Notes: generated from the letters alone by a model not told the origin. Shown: positions 29,792 through 43,161, numbered from the stretch's first letter. The stretch is DNA of 64,000 nucleotides from Oscillospiraceae bacterium (GCA_009782475.1 WRIZ01000005.1:39377-103376), one strand, 5' to 3'. Translations and numbers: made by a program.

Positions 29792-30790
29792 TCACGGCCA
29801 CCTCCTCCCGAACCGTCTCGGCGCGCCGATTTTATCCAGCGTCCAAACCAGCGTATTCATCAGCAGGATGGCATAGCAGACCCCTTCCGGCATAGCACTG
29901 AAATAGCGGAAAAAGACGGTGAGCAGCCCGCATCCGACGCCGTAGACCCATTGGCCGCGCGGCGTGATCGGGCTGGTGGCATAATCGGTGGCCATAAAAA
30001 CGGCTCCGAGGATCAAGCCGCCGGAAAGCAGATTGTAGCGCATATATTCAAATCCTTCAATGCCGCCCCGCGGGAAAAGAAAGGTGAGCAGCGCGACCGT
30101 TCCGATGAAGGCGGCCGGAATGCGCGGGGTGATGACGCGGCGGACAACAAGGTAAAGCCCCCCCATCAGCAGGAGAACCGAACTCACCTCACCGATGCTG
30201 CCGGGCATCTGCCCCAAAAAGAGGTTTTTGAACCAGTCATACTCGGTCACAGGCAGCTGTTCAATGCTCAGTTTCTCCACATCCTTGAGGTAACTCAGCG
30301 GCGTGGCCTGCGCGACGGCGTCCGCCGTGTAATTCCCGAAAACGGGAAGATAGGGGTCGGCCAGCGGTTTGATGTAGACCAAAAAGGAAGAGAACCCCGC
30401 CAAAAAAGCCCGGGCAGCCAACGCCGGGTTGAGAAAGTTTTTTCCGAGACCCCCGTATAACTGCTTGACCACCACAATGGCGAAAAAAGCCCCTAAGGCG
30501 ACCAGCCAGTACGGAGCCGAAACAGGCAGCACAAAGCACAAAAGGATGCCGGTCACCGGAGCCGACATATCGCCCAATGAATTGGGTTTTTTCAAGAGTT
30601 TGCGGTAAAGCCCTTCAAAAACAACACAGCAGATCACTGAACAGGCCGCCAGCGACAAGACGCGCGGCCCGAAATAGTAGACGGCGATGGCCAGCGGGAA
30701 GGCCAGCGCGATCAGCACGTCAAGCATGACCGAGCGGGTATTCTCGCTGGCTCGGATGTGCGGAGAGGAGGAGACGGTCAGTTTTTCCAT
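29792..30790 (-). CDS. rnfD: Rnf complex subunit D
   Basis: MEKLTVSSSPHIRASENTRSVMLDVLIALAFPLAIAVYYFG, ATPLSYLKD; start overlaps the rnfC stop. Confidence 0.93.
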   Translation of the reverse strand: MEKLTVSSSPHIRASENTRSVMLDVLIALAFPLAIAVYYFGPRVLSLAACSVICCVVFEGLYRKLLKKPNSLGDMSAPVTGILLCFVLPVSAPYWLVALGAFFAIVVVKQLYGGLGKNFLNPALAARAFLAGFSSFLVYIKPLADPYLPVFGNYTADAVAQATPLSYLKDVEKLSIEQLPVTEYDWFKNLFLGQMPGSIGEVSSVLLLMGGLYLVVRRVITPRIPAAFIGTVALLTFLFPRGGIEGFEYMRYNLLSGGLILGAVFMATDYATSPITPRGQWVYGVGCGLLTVFFRYFSAMPEGVCYAILLMNTLVWTLDKIGAPRRFGRRWP

Positions 30791-32127
30791 TAACCCGCCT
30801 CTTTTCTGCTGTCTCTGAGTTTTTGCTTGCCTGTGCGCATGGAATGGACGAGATGGAGCCGCCCCGGGCATATGTAGGAGCATGACCCGCATTCGATGCA
30901 ATCGTCCAAATGCAGTTTTTCCAATTCCCGCAAGCGGTCTTTCCGCTCGTTCATATAAAGATAGATCGGCAGCAGGTGGGCGGGGCAAACGCGCGCGCAG
31001 CGTCCGCAGCGGATACATATTTCGTTGCCCGGCGGCGGGACGTCTTCGCCGGCAAAAGCCAGCAAGGCGTTGCACCCCTTGATCAGCGGTGCGGTAAGGT
31101 CGTGCTGGGCGGCGCCCATCATCGGCCCGCCCGTCAGCACTTTGACCGGCTGTTCCCGGAACCCGCCGGTGGCGTTGAAGATGTCGGCCAGCGGGGTGCC
31201 GAAACGCACGTCCAGGTTTTTGGCGTTGGCGACGGCACTGCCGGATACGGTGACGATGCGGCGGATGAGCGGCTGCCCGGTTGTAACGGCGCGGTGCAGG
31301 GCGGCGGCCGTATTGGCGTTGAAGACAACGCATTTGACGTCGGAAGGAAGCTGCCCCGGAGGCACCTCGCGGCCTGTGACCGACTTGACGACCTGCTTGT
31401 CCGAACCTTGCGGATAACGGGTGCGCAGGGTCAGCAGTTCGATCCTTGTCTTGCCTGGCAGGGTGCGGCGCAGCGCTTCCAGCGCGTCACGCTTGTTTGA
31501 CTGCACGGCAATGACGGCGCGTTTGGGCTCCAGCAGTTTCATCAGGACGCGCAAACCGCCGAGGACTTCCTCCGGCGCTTCGAGCATCAGGCGGTGGTCG
31601 GCGGTGATATACGGTTCGCATTCGGCGGCGTTGATGATGACGGTGTCGCACCGTTCACGCGTTTCCATTTTTTCACGCGCTTTTAATATTTTCAGATGGG
31701 TGGGAAAGGCGCTGCCGCCCATCCCGACAATGCCCGCGCCGCGAATGATCAACAGCAGTTGTTCGGGGGTGAGCGATTCCACCGAGCCTTTGGGGTGTAC
31801 CGTCTCGTGCAGCATGTCCCGCCCGTCGTTTTCGATGATGACGCTTAACACACGCGACCCGTTGGGGTGGGGATGCGGTTCGATTGCCAAAACCCTGCCC
31901 GAAACAGGGGAGTGGATGGGAGCCGACATCAATTCTTTGCTGTCGGCCACCAGCTGCCCCATAAAAACCTCCTGATCGGGGCGCACGATCGGTTCGCAAG
32001 GGACGCCGGTGTGCATCAGCATGGGCAGAAAAACCCGGGCGGGCGGCGGAAGCGGCTCGATCGGCTTATGACGGGTGGCGTCTTTTTTGCCGGGGGGGTG
32101 AATGCCGCCCCGGAAACGGTGAAACAT
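30790..32127 (-). CDS. rnfC: Rnf complex subunit C
   Basis: FRGGIHPPGKKDATRHKPIEPL, CIRCGRCARVCPAHLLP, CIECGSCSYICPGRLHLV. Confidence 0.96.
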   Translation of the reverse strand: MFHRFRGGIHPPGKKDATRHKPIEPLPPPARVFLPMLMHTGVPCEPIVRPDQEVFMGQLVADSKELMSAPIHSPVSGRVLAIEPHPHPNGSRVLSVIIENDGRDMLHETVHPKGSVESLTPEQLLLIIRGAGIVGMGGSAFPTHLKILKAREKMETRERCDTVIINAAECEPYITADHRLMLEAPEEVLGGLRVLMKLLEPKRAVIAVQSNKRDALEALRRTLPGKTRIELLTLRTRYPQGSDKQVVKSVTGREVPPGQLPSDVKCVVFNANTAAALHRAVTTGQPLIRRIVTVSGSAVANAKNLDVRFGTPLADIFNATGGFREQPVKVLTGGPMMGAAQHDLTAPLIKGCNALLAFAGEDVPPPGNEICIRCGRCARVCPAHLLPIYLYMNERKDRLRELEKLHLDDCIECGSCSYICPGRLHLVHSMRTGKQKLRDSRKEAG

Positions 32128-32184
32128 CGGCGTTCACCTCCTTCGGTTTGCTCATTATAGTATACAGGGTTGTCTATGTCAAAT

Positions 32185-32553
32185 TTACGGTTTTTTCCTG
32201 TTATAATCCTCTATAGCCGCTTTCACGGCTTCCTCAGCCAGCACCGAGCAGTGTATTTTCTGCGGCGGCAGCCCTTCCAAAGCCTCTACGACCGCTTTGT
32301 TGGTCAGTGCCAGTGCTTCCTCCACCGTCTTGCCCATCACCATCTCGGTGGCGATGCTGGAGGTGGCGACGGCGGCTCCGCATCCGAAGGTTTTGAACTT
32401 TACGTCCTTGATAACGCCTTCTTCGATGCGCATGGTCATGCGCATGATGTCGCCGCATTTGGCGTTGCCGACCGTCCCCTCGGCGTTATAGCCGTCCGCT
32501 TCGCCCATGTTGCGCGGACAGTTGAAATGATCCATGACCCGTTCAGTGTACAT
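32185..32553 (-). CDS. iscU: Fe-S cluster scaffold IscU/NifU-like
   Basis: MYTERVMDHFNCPRNMGEADGYNAEGTVGNAKCGDIMRM...FKTFGCGAAVATSS. Confidence 0.93.
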   Translation of the reverse strand: MYTERVMDHFNCPRNMGEADGYNAEGTVGNAKCGDIMRMTMRIEEGVIKDVKFKTFGCGAAVATSSIATEMVMGKTVEEALALTNKAVVEALEGLPPQKIHCSVLAEEAVKAAIEDYNRKKP

Positions 32554-33718
32554 TGATCGGTTCTCCTTTTTTAGCATCCCACAGGGGACTCATATTTCTA
32601 CAGTGTTCAACGGCTGTTTTGACCGATTTGATGACATAGTCCATCTCTTCCTCTGTGTTTTCATGGCCGACCGTCAGCCGCAGGCTCCCGTGCGCCTCTT
32701 CATGCGGCAGACCAATCGCCAGCAGCACATGCGAAGGATCGAGCGACGCCGACGAACAGGCCGAGCCGCTGGAAGCCGCAACGCCCAATGAATCCAGCTT
32801 CAAGACAAGGCTTTCGCCCTCAACGGAAGCAAAGACAAACGAAGCGTTGCCCGGAAGCCTGTTTGCTCGATGCCCGGTCAGGCGGCTGTAGGGGATTTCA
32901 GATAAAATCCCGTTTATCAGCCTGTCCCGCAAAGAAGCGGTTCTTATTGCGAAGGTTTCGCGGTTTTGACACATATACTCCAGCGCGGCGGCCAATCCAA
33001 TCGCCCCCGCTACGTTTTCGGTGGTGGAACGCCGCCCCCGCTCGTGGCCGCCGCCGTGCAGCAGCGGGGTCAGCTTGACGCCGTTTTTCAAAACCATTGC
33101 GCCTATCCCTTTCGGCCCGCCGAATTTGTGCGCCGAGAGGGAGAGCATGTCTATCTCGGGTGTGATCTCCAGCGGGATATGCCCGGCGGCCTGTACGGCG
33201 TCGGTGTGGAAAAGGATTTTTTTGTTATACTCCTTCACCGTACGCGCCAGTTCGGCGACGGGCTGAACCGTCCCGATCTCGTTGTTGGCATATATGACGG
33301 AAACGATGGCCGTATCCGGCTGCAAGGCTTTTTGCAAAGCCTCGGGGCTGACTGTTCCGTCGCTGTCCACAGGCACAACGGTTAGCGGATGCCCTTTCTT
33401 TTTCAGAAACTCCGCCGTGTTCAGCACGGCGTGGTGTTCCGCCGCCGAAATAACGATGTGCCCGCCTTTGTCGCAGGCTCCTTTGAGAGCCCAGTTGTCG
33501 CTCTCGGTGCCGCCGGAGGTAAAATAAAACTCCTCCGGCGCGACGCCCAAGCAGGACGCCGCCGTCCGGCGGGCGTTCTCCAGTGCTTTTTTGGCGTCCC
33601 GCGCCAGCTTATAAAACCCGGACGCGTTGCCGTAGCCCGTTTCCAGCCACGGCAGCATGGCGTCGAAAGCGGGTTTGCAAAGCGGCGTTGTCGCCGCGTT
33701 ATCACAATATACGAACAT
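32543..33718 (-). CDS. iscS: Cysteine desulfurase
   Basis: MFVYCDNAATTPLCKPAFDAMLPW, SLSAHKFGGPKGIGAM, SSGSACSSASLDPSHVLLAIG. Confidence 0.94.
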   Translation of the reverse strand: MFVYCDNAATTPLCKPAFDAMLPWLETGYGNASGFYKLARDAKKALENARRTAASCLGVAPEEFYFTSGGTESDNWALKGACDKGGHIVISAAEHHAVLNTAEFLKKKGHPLTVVPVDSDGTVSPEALQKALQPDTAIVSVIYANNEIGTVQPVAELARTVKEYNKKILFHTDAVQAAGHIPLEITPEIDMLSLSAHKFGGPKGIGAMVLKNGVKLTPLLHGGGHERGRRSTTENVAGAIGLAAALEYMCQNRETFAIRTASLRDRLINGILSEIPYSRLTGHRANRLPGNASFVFASVEGESLVLKLDSLGVAASSGSACSSASLDPSHVLLAIGLPHEEAHGSLRLTVGHENTEEEMDYVIKSVKTAVEHCRNMSPLWDAKKGEPINVH

Positions 33719-34153
33719 TCATTGACCTCCGGCGGCCGCGACGGCCAAGGCGTCACAGCGGTTGTTGTATTCATTGTCGGCGTGGCCGCGTATCCAATGC
33801 GGGCGGACGTCATGCTCCCCGCAGAGCTCCAACAGCCGTTCCCACAGGTCGGGGTTTAGGGCGGGCTGTTTATCGCTTTTGACCCAGCCGCGCTTGCGCC
33901 AGTTTTCCGCCCAGCCCTTTTCCAGCGCGTCGATGACATATTTTGAGTCGGAATACAGCTCGGTTATACATGGTTCGGTCAGGGCTTCCAGCCCTTTGAT
34001 CACGGCGGTCAGCTCCATGCGGTTGTTGGTGGTATGCCCTTCAGCCCCCGACAGCTCTTTTTCGCGTTCCCCAAAGCGGAGGATACAGCCCCAGCCGCCC
34101 GGCCCCGGATTGCCGCTGCAAGCTCCGTCGGTATAGAGCTGGACGGTTTTCAA
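33719..34153 (-). CDS. rnhA: Ribonuclease HI
   Basis: [70 protein letters not shown]. Confidence 0.97.
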   Translation of the reverse strand: MKTVQLYTDGACSGNPGPGGWGCILRFGEREKELSGAEGHTTNNRMELTAVIKGLEALTEPCITELYSDSKYVIDALEKGWAENWRKRGWVKSDKQPALNPDLWERLLELCGEHDVRPHWIRGHADNEYNNRCDALAVAAAGGQ

Positions 34154-36639
34154 GCCTCTTCACCCGCGTCGGTGTCTTCCGCTTCTTCCTTAAATGTGCG
34201 CGCCAGCGCGATGACCCGGGCGTTTTCGCCTGTGCGCATCAAGATCACGCCCGTTGCCACACGGGAACGGAACATGACGTCGGACGCCGCCATACGGATG
34301 ATGATGCCGCTGTCGGAGATCAGGAGAATGTCGTCGTTTTCATCCACCACACGGATTCCGGCGATGCGTCCTGTTTTTTCGTTGATGGTTTGGTTCCGCA
34401 GCCCTTTGCCCCCGCGGTGCTGGGCTTCGCCGCCGCGTTTGTACTCCTCTACATCGGTGCGCTTGCCGTAACCGTTTTCGGTGACCGTCAGCAACGCCGC
34501 CCCCGGCCGCGCCCTAGCCGCGCCGATGACGTAATCCCCGGCCGACATGCGGATGCCGGTGACCCCCCTCGCGCCGCGCCCCATTTCCCGCACTTCCTTT
34601 TCGGGGAAACAGATCAGCTTGCCTTCCCGCGTCGCCAGCAGCATATCCTGCGACCCGTCGGTTTTACGGACGGCGATCAGTTCGTCGCCTTCGTCGATGG
34701 AGAGGGCGATCAATCCGGCTTTCCGTCCGGCGGAGGCGAATTTATCCATGCTCGTCCGCTTGACCACGCCGTTTTTGGTGACAAAGAAGAGGAAGCCGAC
34801 TTCCTCGTCGTCGTGCACCGGGATAACGGCCGTGACCTTCTCCCCCTGCTCCAGCTGCAGGAGGTTGGCGAGGTTCATCCCCTTCGCGCTCCGCCCCGCT
34901 TCCGGGACGGTATAGCCGCGTTTTTTGAACAGGCGGCCTTTGGAGGTGAAGAAGTATAAATCATCATGCGTCGAGGCGATGATCAGTTCCTCGATGTAAT
35001 CCTCTTCCCGGATGGTTTGCGCCTTGATCCCCTTGCCGCCGCGCCTCTGCGCGCTGTAGGTGGTTTTGGGGGCGCGCTTGACATAGCCGACATGGGTGAG
35101 GGTGTAGACGCAATCCTCACGCTCAATCAGGTCTTCGAGGTCGATCTCGTCGTCGTTCTCGATAATCTCGGTGCGGCGGTTATCCCCGAATTTATCGGCC
35201 AATGCGGATAATTCTTCCCGCAGTATGTTTTTTACCCGTTCCTCGTTGGCCAGTATGTCGAGATAATCGGTGATCTTTTCGGCCAAATCGTCGATCTCGG
35301 CTTGCAGTTTCTCGATCTCCAGCCCCTGCAAACGCCCGAGGCGCATATCAACAATAGCCTGCCCCTGAACGTCGCTCAGTCCGAACCGTTCCATCAGGCG
35401 GGCTTTGGCGTCGTTATAACTCCCGCGGATGATTCTGATCACTTCGTCGATGTTGTCAACGGCGATCTTCAATCCTTCCAATATGTGCATACGCTCCCGC
35501 GCCTTGCGCAGGTCATATTCGGTGCGGCGGCGGATGACTTCTTTTTGGTGGGCGATGTAATGCTCCAAAATGGCTTTCAGGCCGAGCGTCATGGGCTGAC
35601 CGTCGACCAGGGCGATCATGTTGATGGCGTATGTCTCCTGCATACTGGTTTGGGCGTAGAGCTTGTTCAGTGTCACTTGCGCGTTGGCGTCGCGTTTGAG
35701 GTCGAGGACGATCTTCATCCCGATCCGCCCCGATTCGTCACGCAGAGCCGAAACGCCGTCGATCAGTTTATCCCGTACCAGCTGGCCGATGTGGGCGACC
35801 AGTTTGGCTTTGTTGACCTGATAGGGCAGCTCGTTGACGACGATGCGCGTCTTGCCTTTGTATTCCTCAATTTCCGCACGGGCGCGGACACGGATGCGCC
35901 CCCGTCCGGTCGAATAGGCCAAACGGATACCCGCACGGCCGAAGATTTGCCCGGCGGTGGGGAAGTCGGGGCCGTGGATGTGTTCCATCATTTCGTCCAG
36001 CCCGGCTTCGGGGTTATCCAAAACGCAGAGGATGGCTCCGGCCACTTCGCGCAGATTGTGCGGCGGGATCTTGGTCGCCATACCGACGGCGATGCCCTCC
36101 GAACCGTTGACCAAAAGGTTGGGCAGCCGCGCCGGAAGGACGGTGGGTTCTTTGCGGAAATTATCGTAGTTGGGCTTGAAATCGACTGTTTCTTTGTCGA
36201 TGTCGGCCATCATTTCCATCGCGATCTTGCTCAGGCGAGCTTCGGTGTAACGCATGGCGGCGGGCGGATCGTCGTCCACGCTGCCGAAGTTGCCGTGACC
36301 GTCGATCAGCATATGCCGCAGAGAGAAGGGCTGCGCCATCCGCACCAAGGAATCGTAAATAGCGAGGTCGCCGTGCGGGTGGTAACGCCCCATCACGTCG
36401 CCGACGGCGGTGGCCGATTTGCGGAAAGGTTTATCCGGGGTGAGGTTTTCCTCGTACATGGTGTAGAGGATGCGCCTGTGGACAGGCTTTAAGCCGTCGC
36501 GTACGTCGGGCAGGGCGCGCGAGGTGATGACGCTCATCGAGTATTCGATGAACGATTTGCGCATTTCGCTTTCCAGCTCTACCGGAAGCAGCTTTTGGTT
36601 CTCAAAACTGACCAGTTCATGCTCGTTATGCTTGCTCAT
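34150..36639 (-). CDS. gyrA: DNA gyrase subunit A
   Basis: [41 protein letters not shown] GyrA box. Confidence 0.98.
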   Translation of the reverse strand: MSKHNEHELVSFENQKLLPVELESEMRKSFIEYSMSVITSRALPDVRDGLKPVHRRILYTMYEENLTPDKPFRKSATAVGDVMGRYHPHGDLAIYDSLVRMAQPFSLRHMLIDGHGNFGSVDDDPPAAMRYTEARLSKIAMEMMADIDKETVDFKPNYDNFRKEPTVLPARLPNLLVNGSEGIAVGMATKIPPHNLREVAGAILCVLDNPEAGLDEMMEHIHGPDFPTAGQIFGRAGIRLAYSTGRGRIRVRARAEIEEYKGKTRIVVNELPYQVNKAKLVAHIGQLVRDKLIDGVSALRDESGRIGMKIVLDLKRDANAQVTLNKLYAQTSMQETYAINMIALVDGQPMTLGLKAILEHYIAHQKEVIRRRTEYDLRKARERMHILEGLKIAVDNIDEVIRIIRGSYNDAKARLMERFGLSDVQGQAIVDMRLGRLQGLEIEKLQAEIDDLAEKITDYLDILANEERVKNILREELSALADKFGDNRRTEIIENDDEIDLEDLIEREDCVYTLTHVGYVKRAPKTTYSAQRRGGKGIKAQTIREEDYIEELIIASTHDDLYFFTSKGRLFKKRGYTVPEAGRSAKGMNLANLLQLEQGEKVTAVIPVHDDEEVGFLFFVTKNGVVKRTSMDKFASAGRKAGLIALSIDEGDELIAVRKTDGSQDMLLATREGKLICFPEKEVREMGRGARGVTGIRMSAGDYVIGAARARPGAALLTVTENGYGKRTDVEEYKRGGEAQHRGGKGLRNQTINEKTGRIAGIRVVDENDDILLISDSGIIIRMAASDVMFRSRVATGVILMRTGENARVIALARTFKEEAEDTDAGEEA

Positions 36640-36650
36640 TCTTTTTCCCC

Positions 36651-38829
<2,179 letters not shown>

Positions 38830-38833
<4 letters not shown>

Positions 38834-39885
38834 ACCCCCAATGATATGTTGGTTCCCGATAGGGTGATTTTACCCGGTTCACAGCAGGTTATAAACGTCT
38901 GACCCCCGCTGATGTGCTCCAGCACATATTTCTGCCTGCTCCCGTCCAGCTCGCTCAGCACGTCGTCCAACAGCAGCAATGGCGGTTCGCCGAGGGTTTT
39001 CGCCAGCACATCCCTTGCCGCCAGCTTCATGGCCACGGCGGCGGTGCGGGTTTGCCCCTGCGATCCGACCCCTTTCACCGGCCTTCCGTCCAAAAAGGCT
39101 TCTATGTCGTCCCGGTGAGCTCCCACCAAACATTGCCGCCGCGCCAGTTCGGCGTCCCGCCGCTCTTCCATTTTGGCGAAGGCTTCCGCCGGGTCGGCGG
39201 CGCGGGTTTGGTAGCGCAGTTCCAGCGTCTCCCGCCCTCCCGATATGGCGGCGTGGTGTTCCCCGGCGGCCGGAGCCAGCTCTTCGATGAACGGGCGGCG
39301 GTAGGAGGCCAACACCGCCCCTGTTTCGGCAAGGCTGCGGTTATACTCGGACAGCATGTCCAAATACGACGGCTGTGACGCCGCGAGAGCAAGCAGTTTC
39401 CCCTTTGATTCGTGCAGTTTGCGGTATCGCCGCAACGCCTCCAAATACCGGGGCCGCTGCTGGCAGAGGACGGCGTCGGCAAAGGCGCGCCGTTCCCCCG
39501 CGCCCCCCTGTAAAAGAGAGAGATCGCCGGGGTCGAAAAAGACGGCGGGCAGAACGCCCATCAACTCGCGCGGTGAAGTCAAGGCCGCCCCGTTGAGCGA
39601 AAACGACCGCCGCGCCCCGCGCCGGAGCTTCACCGACAGCGTTTGTTCGCGCCCGCCGGAGATCAAGGCCGCTTCCAGTTCGGCTTCGGGGCTGTCAAAC
39701 CGGATCAAGTCGCTGTCCCGCACACCCCGCGCGCTTTTGCTGGTTGCGGTATAGTAAATGGCTTCCAGCAAATTGGTCTTGCCCGTCCCGTTGGGGCCGG
39801 AGATGACGTTGACCCCTTCGGAGAAGGTAAACGAAGCCTCTGTATAGCTGCGGAACTCTTTGAGGGAGATGGAGGTAAGGGTCAC
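38830..39885 (-). CDS. recF: DNA replication and repair protein RecF
   Basis: EFRSYTEASFTFSEGVNVISGPNGTGKTNLLEAIYYTATSKSARG; LLLLDDVLSELDGSRQ. Confidence 0.97.
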
Positions 39886-40997
39886 GGATTGGCACTCAGC
39901 CTCACGGGAAGCACCATAAATAAGGTATCCTCGTCCGATTCCGGCAGCATCAGGCAGGGAGAGATAGCCCCGGACGTTTCAAAGCGGAACCGCTCGCCTT
40001 CCATGTGCCGCAAGGCGTCGAGCAGGTATCTGTGGTTGAAGCCGATTTCCAGCTCTTCGGCGCACTCGCAGGGGATGTCGTCCTGTGCGCGCCCCAAAGC
40101 CGTTTGGCAGTTGACCGTCAGTTTGCCGTCGGCAAAGGCCAGCCGCACCGGGTTTTTCAGTTTCTCTGTTATGAGAAGGCCTACCCGTTCCAACGCTTGG
40201 ATCAGCGGTTTCACTTCCAGTGACGCCGAGAAACTGCCGCTCTTGGGGATGCCTGTTTTGTATTTGAAAAATTCGCCTTCCATCACCCGGGTGACCAGCG
40301 TCAGCCCGGTGAGGTCGATCAAAACATGACGCGCCCCGATGTGCAAGGCAACTTGCGCTTCCTCGCCGCCCTCCAGCATCCGTTCCAGCTCACGCAAACT
40401 GACGGCGGGCAGGACGGCGGAATACGCCTCTTCTATGTCCTCTTGCGGGATATGGCTGGTGGCCAAGCGGTGACCGTCCAGCGCGACGAGCTGGAGTTTC
40501 CCCGGCTCGGCGTCAAACAGCAGGCCGGTGTGGATGTGTTTGGTCTCGGCGTCGGATACCGAGAAGAGGGTGAGGCCGAGCAGCCGTTTGAGCGCGGCCT
40601 GCGGCATGGTGAGCGAGCGCAGCCCCGACACCTCGGGCAGGACGGGATAATTCTCCGGCGGCAGCGCCGTCACGTCAAAAACGCTGGCTCCGCATGTAAT
40701 GTTGGCCATATACCGCTCGTTGACCGAAATCTCAACGTCCCCGCCGGGCGCGCGGCGCACCATTTCGCAGATCATCCGGGCGTCTAAAACGACCGCGCCT
40801 TCGGTTTTGATCTCGGCGGGGACAGAAGCGACGATCCCCATTTCAAGGTCGTTGCCGGTGACGGTCAGGGAATCCCCCTTGCATTCCAGCAGCAACCCTT
40901 TGAGCATCTCGCCCACAGCCCGGGACGAAACCGCCCGCGCCGCGTGTCCGAGAGCCGTGTTTAGGAGGTTTTGCGGGCATACGCAGTGCATGAGCAT
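39882..40997 (-). CDS. dnaN: DNA polymerase III subunit beta
   Basis: Sliding clamp pattern: GEMLKGLLLECKGDSLTVTGNDLEMGI, LVALDGHRLATSHI; between dnaA and recF. Confidence 0.96.
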   Translation of the reverse strand: MLMHCVCPQNLLNTALGHAARAVSSRAVGEMLKGLLLECKGDSLTVTGNDLEMGIVASVPAEIKTEGAVVLDARMICEMVRRAPGGDVEISVNERYMANITCGASVFDVTALPPENYPVLPEVSGLRSLTMPQAALKRLLGLTLFSVSDAETKHIHTGLLFDAEPGKLQLVALDGHRLATSHIPQEDIEEAYSAVLPAVSLRELERMLEGGEEAQVALHIGARHVLIDLTGLTLVTRVMEGEFFKYKTGIPKSGSFSASLEVKPLIQALERVGLLITEKLKNPVRLAFADGKLTVNCQTALGRAQDDIPCECAEELEIGFNHRYLLDALRHMEGERFRFETSGAISPCLMLPESDEDTLFMVLPVRLSANP

Positions 40998-41001
40998 CGG
41001 T

Positions 41002-42321
41002 TTACACCCCTCTGATATTTTCGGTGATGGTTTTGATGTCGTTATCGTAAGCCGTATCTTCTTTCCGGCGTTCTTCAACTCTCTGAATGGAGTGAACCAC
41101 AGTAGAATGATCGCGGGAAAAGATTCTGTCGCCGATCTGTTCGAGGGAAAGACTGGTCATGTCGCGGATGAGGTACATGGCCGTCTGACGCGCCGTCACC
41201 AGTTCGGCCTGGCGGCTTTTGCCGGTGATCTGCCGTTCGTCCAGCCTGTAGAAAGAGCAAACCTCACTCAAAATCAGCTGCGGGGTTGGGTTGAGGCCGG
41301 GGCTTTGGCGGATCATATCGGCAACAACATTCTGCGCCGTGACAAGGTCGAGGGAGCTGGACATCAAATCGCGCGAAGCCATCAGTTTTTTGACCGTGCC
41401 CTCCAGCTGGCGGACATTGCTGGTGATGGCCTGAGCGATGTATTCGGCCACCTCGGCCGGAAGCGGGATGCCGAGACGCTGCGCTTTGTCGAGCACGATG
41501 GCCATCCGCGTCTCAAAGTCGGGCGGCTTAACGTCAACGGCCAACCCCCATTCAAAACGGGTGAGCAGCCGTTCCTCAAACCGCTGAAGTTCGCGCGGCC
41601 GCCGGTCGGAGGTGAGGACGATCTGCTTGCCTTCGTCGTACAGCGTGTTGAAAGTATGGAAAAATTCCTCTTGGGAAAAGTCGCGCCCGGCGATGAACTG
41701 GATGTCGTCTACCAAAAGCAGATCGGCTCCGCGATAGCGTCCCCGGAACTTATCGGTGCTTTTTTCTTTCAGCGCGGCCACCAAATCGTTGGTAAACTGC
41801 TCGGCTGAAAAATAGAGGATATTGTAATCGGGGTGCTGCCGGCGTATTTTATCCAAAATGGCATAGAGCAGATGGGTCTTGCCCAGCCCTGAACCGCCGT
41901 AGAGGAAGAGCGGGTTATACGACGCCCCCGGCGACTCGGCGACGGCCTGTGCGGCCGAATAGGCGTATTTGTTGCTCTCGCCTACGATAAACCGCTCAAA
42001 GATGAAATCACGCAAACCGTGCCACTGGCTGCCGCCGGGCTGCGGAGGTTCTGCGGACTGCTCTGCGGGCGGCTCGGGCGGCGGCGCGGACACCAGCTCG
42101 ATCTCGTAGGGGACGCCGAAGATGGCCAGCATGGCGTCGGCCAGCTGCGGAATATACCGCGCCATGATCACTTCCCGTTTATAATCGGTCGGGGAGGCCA
42201 GTTTCAGGATTTGGTCTTTGGCCGATACCACCGCTGCGTCGGAAAACCATGCCGAAACAACAGCGCGGGGCATTCCCCGGCTGAGTTCCTCGCATATGCG
42301 CTCCATTAATCCGGCGTTCAT
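41002..42321 (-). CDS. dnaA: Chromosomal replication initiator DnaA
   Basis: YNPLFLYGGSGLGKTHLLYAI, LLVDDIQFIAG, FSRDHSTVVHSIQRVEE domain IV signature. Confidence 0.98.
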   Translation of the reverse strand: MNAGLMERICEELSRGMPRAVVSAWFSDAAVVSAKDQILKLASPTDYKREVIMARYIPQLADAMLAIFGVPYEIELVSAPPPEPPAEQSAEPPQPGGSQWHGLRDFIFERFIVGESNKYAYSAAQAVAESPGASYNPLFLYGGSGLGKTHLLYAILDKIRRQHPDYNILYFSAEQFTNDLVAALKEKSTDKFRGRYRGADLLLVDDIQFIAGRDFSQEEFFHTFNTLYDEGKQIVLTSDRRPRELQRFEERLLTRFEWGLAVDVKPPDFETRMAIVLDKAQRLGIPLPAEVAEYIAQAITSNVRQLEGTVKKLMASRDLMSSSLDLVTAQNVVADMIRQSPGLNPTPQLILSEVCSFYRLDERQITGKSRQAELVTARQTAMYLIRDMTSLSLEQIGDRIFSRDHSTVVHSIQRVEERRKEDTAYDNDIKTITENIRGV

Positions 42322-42392
42322 AGCCGCCCCCTTGACCATCTTTTGGCTGCCTGCCCAGTATAACACACTTTCCCTTTTCAGACAAGGCTTTT

Positions 42393-42971
42393 TTAGCCTT
42401 TTCGCAAGGCTTCGAGCATATTTCTGTTGTGCCCGCGCTCGCGGGATAGGGTGGTGGAAACGTCATGCCCGGGATAGACCGTATAGTCCCCATCCAACAA
42501 CGCCAAAAGCCGCAGGGAGCCGAGCATGGCGTCATAATCCCCGCCGGGCAGGTCACACCGCCCGCAATCATCCTCAAACAGCGTATCCCCTGTGAACAAG
42601 AGGGTTTCGATCCGGTAGCAAACGCTGCCGGGCGTATGCCCCGGCGTATGCAGCACCTCAAACACCGCCGCCCCGAACGGAAGGACGTCGCCGTGCTTTA
42701 CGTATACGTCAGCTTCCAGTTCTTCTGCTTGGTGGGCAACGACTTTCGCCCCGGTTGCGTTTTTCACCTCTTCCAGCGCGAGGACATGGTCAAAATGCCC
42801 GTGCGTGAGGAGGATATGACGAACGGTCAGCCCTTCGCCATGTACAGCATTGAGTATGTCCCCGGCGTTGCCGCCCGGGTCAATGATCGCCGCTTCTTTG
42901 GTTTCTTGATCGGTAACGATATAGCAGTTGGTGTGCAGCCTTCCCGCGATCACGGTTTGAACACTTAACAT
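42393..42971 (-). CDS. MBL-fold metallohydrolase (glyoxalase II-like)
   Basis: HILLTHGHFDHVLALEEV, HTPGHTPGSVCY, LFTGDTLFEDDCGRCDL. Confidence 0.93.
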   Translation of the reverse strand: MLSVQTVIAGRLHTNCYIVTDQETKEAAIIDPGGNAGDILNAVHGEGLTVRHILLTHGHFDHVLALEEVKNATGAKVVAHQAEELEADVYVKHGDVLPFGAAVFEVLHTPGHTPGSVCYRIETLLFTGDTLFEDDCGRCDLPGGDYDAMLGSLRLLALLDGDYTVYPGHDVSTTLSRERGHNRNMLEALRKG

Positions 42972-42992
42972 GGAAACACTTCCTCATGTCAA

Positions 42993-43069
42993 GCTCCATG
43001 CGTGCCCGGCGGACGATTGCAGAAAGGGGAAGTGAATTTCCCTTTCCGCAATCTGCCGGGCGATGGAGC
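42993..43069 (-). ncRNA. Copy A of a two-copy structured palindromic RNA-like motif
   Basis: GCTCCAT/ATGGAGC, GCCCGGC/GCCGGGC, GATTGC/GCAATC, GAAAGGGGAA-GTGAA-TTTCCCTTTC. Strand is inferred from the downstream gene. Confidence 0.5.
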
Positions 43070-43161
43070 TCTTCTTTCGTTTCCAAGTATATCCGAGCGG
43101 GAATGAAATTTCAAGGCTTGACAAACAGCGTTTCCTTCTGTATACTGTGTTCTGCGCATAC

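Noticed and set aside
35302-36492. 396-aa plus-strand ORF opposite gyrA
   Set aside because: Antisense shadow ORF; no independent support.
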